DNA of 64,000 bases from Bacillus marasmi (GTDB taxonomy: Bacteria; Bacillota; Bacilli; Bacillales; Cytobacillaceae): the NCBI RefSeq assembly GCF_902168435.1, contig NZ_LR656176.1, positions 62,001 to 126,000 on the forward strand. Direction: 5' to 3'. Position 1 is the stretch's first letter, and each line of letters opens with the position of its first letter. The notes under the pieces were generated by a model, which did not search any database, had not been told where the DNA came from, and worked only from the letters and a program-made list of their open reading frames with translations. The position numbers and the translations under genes are program-made. Positions 61,816-64,000 of this stretch are shown here, one piece after another.

Positions 61816-63717
61816 TTATTTAAGTGATAATTCACCTATTTGTGCATTTGAAGTTAAGTCGTGTGCACTGATATTGTCCGGAGATAGAGCGTAAATAGTA
61901 TCTCCTATTGTTACAAGTCTTTGAATGGTATTTTCCCATTGTTCAAATTGACCTTTTTCGGTCTCATGACTAATCTTTAGCTGAAGTGTAAAGCCTGTTT
62001 CGGGATTGATTTTGTAAAGATAGGCACCTTGAAACTCATAAATTTGTTCGTATTCATTTTTCGTGCTGTTTTGATAAACAGAAATCGGGAAACCAAATAA
62101 GTCTTTATTTTTATTAAAAAGAAGCGCTTTATGATCATAATTTAATGTTGAATAGGTTCCACGACCTCCGATGACTTCAGTATATTTCTCTTTAGGATTG
62201 CTCATATCACTGACATCAAACAATGAGATTTTCACGCCATTTGTTATGACGCGAGGTGGGCCATTTGAAGCCTTATCATCGACAAGCTTTGTGTCCTGGC
62301 CAAAGCCGATAATATGGTTTTCATCATATGGATGCAGATAGTTACTAAAGCCAGGGATTTTTAATTCACCGAGTACTTTTGGCTGTGTTGGTTCTTTGGC
62401 GTCAATAACGAATAGTGGGTCAGTCTCTTTAAAGGTTACCATATAGATTTTGTCACCAAGAAATCTTGCTGAATATATCCGTTCACCTCGGGCAAGTTCA
62501 GAAAGATTTCCGACCTGCTTTAAGTTCTCATTTAATATCAATAACTGATTTGTTGAAGGCTGTCGTTCGTCCCATGCGTATCCCTTTGTCGTGACTAGAC
62601 GAAAATAACCATTATACTCATCCATCGAGAATTGATTTAACAGTGTACCAGGAACAACTGCTGAACTATGGAATTTCACTTCAGTATCCTTAACTGAAAA
62701 CTTATAGATTGTACTATCTGGCGTGTTGACCTTATTTGATAAATCAAATGCTTTTTCCTCATAATGAGGGACAGCTAAATAAAGATTGTCCTTTGACATG
62801 TAAAGTTGATTTCCGCTTCCCAGGTATGTCGTGATGGCTGCTTCTTTTTCGGGCTGCGCTAAATTAAACGAAGCAATCATTGTATAGTTTGCTTCCTTTG
62901 AATCCGGAAAATATTGAATCTTATCATAATCTACTGGTATTGAAGAGGTGCTTACGACAGAATCTGAAAAAGTCGGACGGAGGTCAATCGCTTTATTTTC
63001 CTCCAGTATCCAATATTCAGGGAACTGATTCGTGATAAGGTATACGAGACCGTCGATTCTCCGCGATGACACGTAAGCTCCATCAAGCTTTATTTCGCGA
63101 ATTTGCACTGGCTTTTCAGGATTTTCCACATTGTAGACAACAGCTTTTGTAGCTTGAGACACTGGTGCCATTTTCATATCTGCTACAGCAGACTGGTTTG
63201 TATTGCCGTAAGCTTCATATTTATGGCTTTGTCCAATTACGACTAACTGATTTTGATAAAGGTAAAGTTCAGTAGGTAAAAAAGAAGGATCATAACTTAT
63301 CGAAGATGCTACTTTCATATTTCTAGCCTGATTAACTTCAATAATAGTCACTTGATTCTGCCGCACTTGATATATGTAATTACCATCTGTTTTAACAATG
63401 TCTGCTTCATCCACACCCTCAACCTGAACATTTGTTTCGGATGCTTGCTGATTCCCACTACTATCAGCACTTGTGGCATCGCTTGCTTTTGATTCGATCA
63501 AGTTTTCCTGTGCGCCAAAAAACGACCTTGTGCTTTCCGTGTCTTTTATAATTTTTTTGAAATAATTATCTAATTTTGCTTTTGTCCCAATTACTGGTAA
63601 TTCTCCATCAGTCCATTCATTCCATTTTGGTTCGGAACTAGGCTGAAGGTAAACATATATAATGATAATCGTTAACACTGCAACTAATATGCCACTAACA
63701 CCCCATAGTATTTTCAT
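61816..63717 (-). CDS. Secreted or membrane-anchored beta-propeller protein
   Basis: A 633-residue protein: one N-terminal membrane helix (about 6-24), a variable linker, then a beta-propeller (PF09826-like) with TNVQVEGVDEADIVKTDG and repeated blade motifs (YLYQNQLVVIG, DKIYMVTFKETDPLFVIDA). The ATG at 63717 has AGGAGGG 9 bases upstream; a start 47 codons earlier would add an implausible N-terminus. Function unknown, probably cell-surface. Confidence 0.9.
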   Translation of the reverse strand: MKILWGVSGILVAVLTIIIIYVYLQPSSEPKWNEWTDGELPVIGTKAKLDNYFKKIIKDTESTRSFFGAQENLIESKASDATSADSSGNQQASETNVQVEGVDEADIVKTDGNYIYQVRQNQVTIIEVNQARNMKVASSISYDPSFLPTELYLYQNQLVVIGQSHKYEAYGNTNQSAVADMKMAPVSQATKAVVYNVENPEKPVQIREIKLDGAYVSSRRIDGLVYLITNQFPEYWILEENKAIDLRPTFSDSVVSTSSIPVDYDKIQYFPDSKEANYTMIASFNLAQPEKEAAITTYLGSGNQLYMSKDNLYLAVPHYEEKAFDLSNKVNTPDSTIYKFSVKDTEVKFHSSAVVPGTLLNQFSMDEYNGYFRLVTTKGYAWDERQPSTNQLLILNENLKQVGNLSELARGERIYSARFLGDKIYMVTFKETDPLFVIDAKEPTQPKVLGELKIPGFSNYLHPYDENHIIGFGQDTKLVDDKASNGPPRVITNGVKISLFDVSDMSNPKEKYTEVIGGRGTYSTLNYDHKALLFNKNKDLFGFPISVYQNSTKNEYEQIYEFQGAYLYKINPETGFTLQLKISHETEKGQFEQWENTIQRLVTIGDTIYALSPDNISAHDLTSNAQIGELSLK

Positions 63718-63929
63718 CTGAATCCCTCCTATCACATTAGACGCAAAAGGATGTCCAGAGATACATCGAACGGAAAAATATATTCTCATTACGTTTTTAT
63801 TTTTAATAAAATTATGAAATTTACTTGGCTTTTTTATAAAGTTTTGTCCCGCACACATGAAAACTTATCCCATAAAATATGAATAAGATAAAACCCTCTT
63901 ACGGGAAAAGGAAGATGTGGTGCTGTTTT

Positions 63930-64000
63930 ATGAATAATAGCTATTTTACTGAGTATTCCTTTCAAAATCTCAGGGAAGCCGGAATGAGCTTTGAAGAGGT
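63930..64000 (+). CDS. Start of an unidentified gene, cut by window end
   Basis: An open frame from ATG at 63930 runs to the window end: MNNSYFTEYSFQNLREAGMS. A weak GGTG/AAAGGAAG site lies upstream. Only 23 codons are seen, so identity is unknown. Confidence 0.35.
   Translation, partial: MNNSYFTEYSFQNLREAGMSFEE

Overview
This 64 kb window comes from a low-GC, endospore-forming Firmicute of the family Bacillaceae. The evidence is the set of families present (DUF1657 and DUF421 spore-associated proteins, a LysM-Gmad2 protein, DUF3231, a CwlK-like M15 peptidase, a BceRS-BceAB module, an AddAB-type nuclease), strong AGGAGG ribosome binding sites with frequent TTG and GTG starts, T-box and L-box leaders, and CIRCE and GlnR/TnrA operators. 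It is chromosomal sequence of housekeeping and stress genes. I see no tRNA or rRNA genes, no CRISPR array, no prophage, and one small transposon-like repeat element.

Layout. 0-7 kb: a 3'-truncated (at the window edge) glutamine synthetase gene with its own GlnR/TnrA operator; a DUF1657/DUF1657/DUF421 cluster; two lipoproteins; a LOG-family protein; a LysM-Gmad2 protein; a Cys-rich small protein; and a probable small ADP-ribosyltransferase. 7-19 kb: an orphan CidR-like LysR regulator, an AddAB-type helicase-nuclease pair of unusual architecture, a second DUF421 protein, a DUF1540 small protein, and a striking array of nine 52-bp hairpin units behind an ADP-ribosylglycohydrolase gene. 19-25 kb: MFS and GNAT genes, an HD-GYP protein, a nitroreductase, a DEDDh-BRCT protein and a cell-wall peptidase. 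25-32 kb: an antimicrobial-peptide resistance module in which RDD-bceR-bceS-small ORF, bcrC and bceAB are three consecutive units, the last two each preceded by a BceR-type operator. 32-38 kb: an efflux pump beside a MerR-zinc-finger-methyltransferase fusion, dapA under a lysine riboswitch, and leuA under a Leu T-box. 38-49 kb: mixed metabolic and membrane genes, including an amidase, an MBL hydrolase, a DUF4231/SLATT-like protein, an HtrA-like protease, an orphan solute-binding lipoprotein and BrnQ. 49-53 kb: a TAXI-TRAP transporter operon. 53-64 kb: an SGNH esterase plus membrane acyltransferase pair, a ~315 bp MITE-like element inserted in the loop of the ppk terminator, ppk and ppx for polyphosphate turnover, htpG under a perfect CIRCE operator, and a secreted beta-propeller protein.

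How parts fit together. BceRS is expected to sense peptide antibiotics through BceAB and to raise both the transporter and the undecaprenyl-pyrophosphate phosphatase BcrC, so one regulator would control two bacitracin defences. dapA and leuA converge and are each attenuated by the product amino acid (lysine) or its charged tRNA (Leu). ppk and ppx make and degrade polyphosphate. The TAXI solute-binding gene is separated from its permease by a hairpin that probably sets a high binding-protein to permease ratio.

The items most worth a second look are the 52-bp hairpin array, the small ADP-ribosyltransferase, the MerR-methyltransferase fusion beside an MFS pump, the AddB-like protein without a Walker A motif, and the MITE that split a terminator. 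All family names come from reading the sequence and from memory of family motifs; no database search was run.
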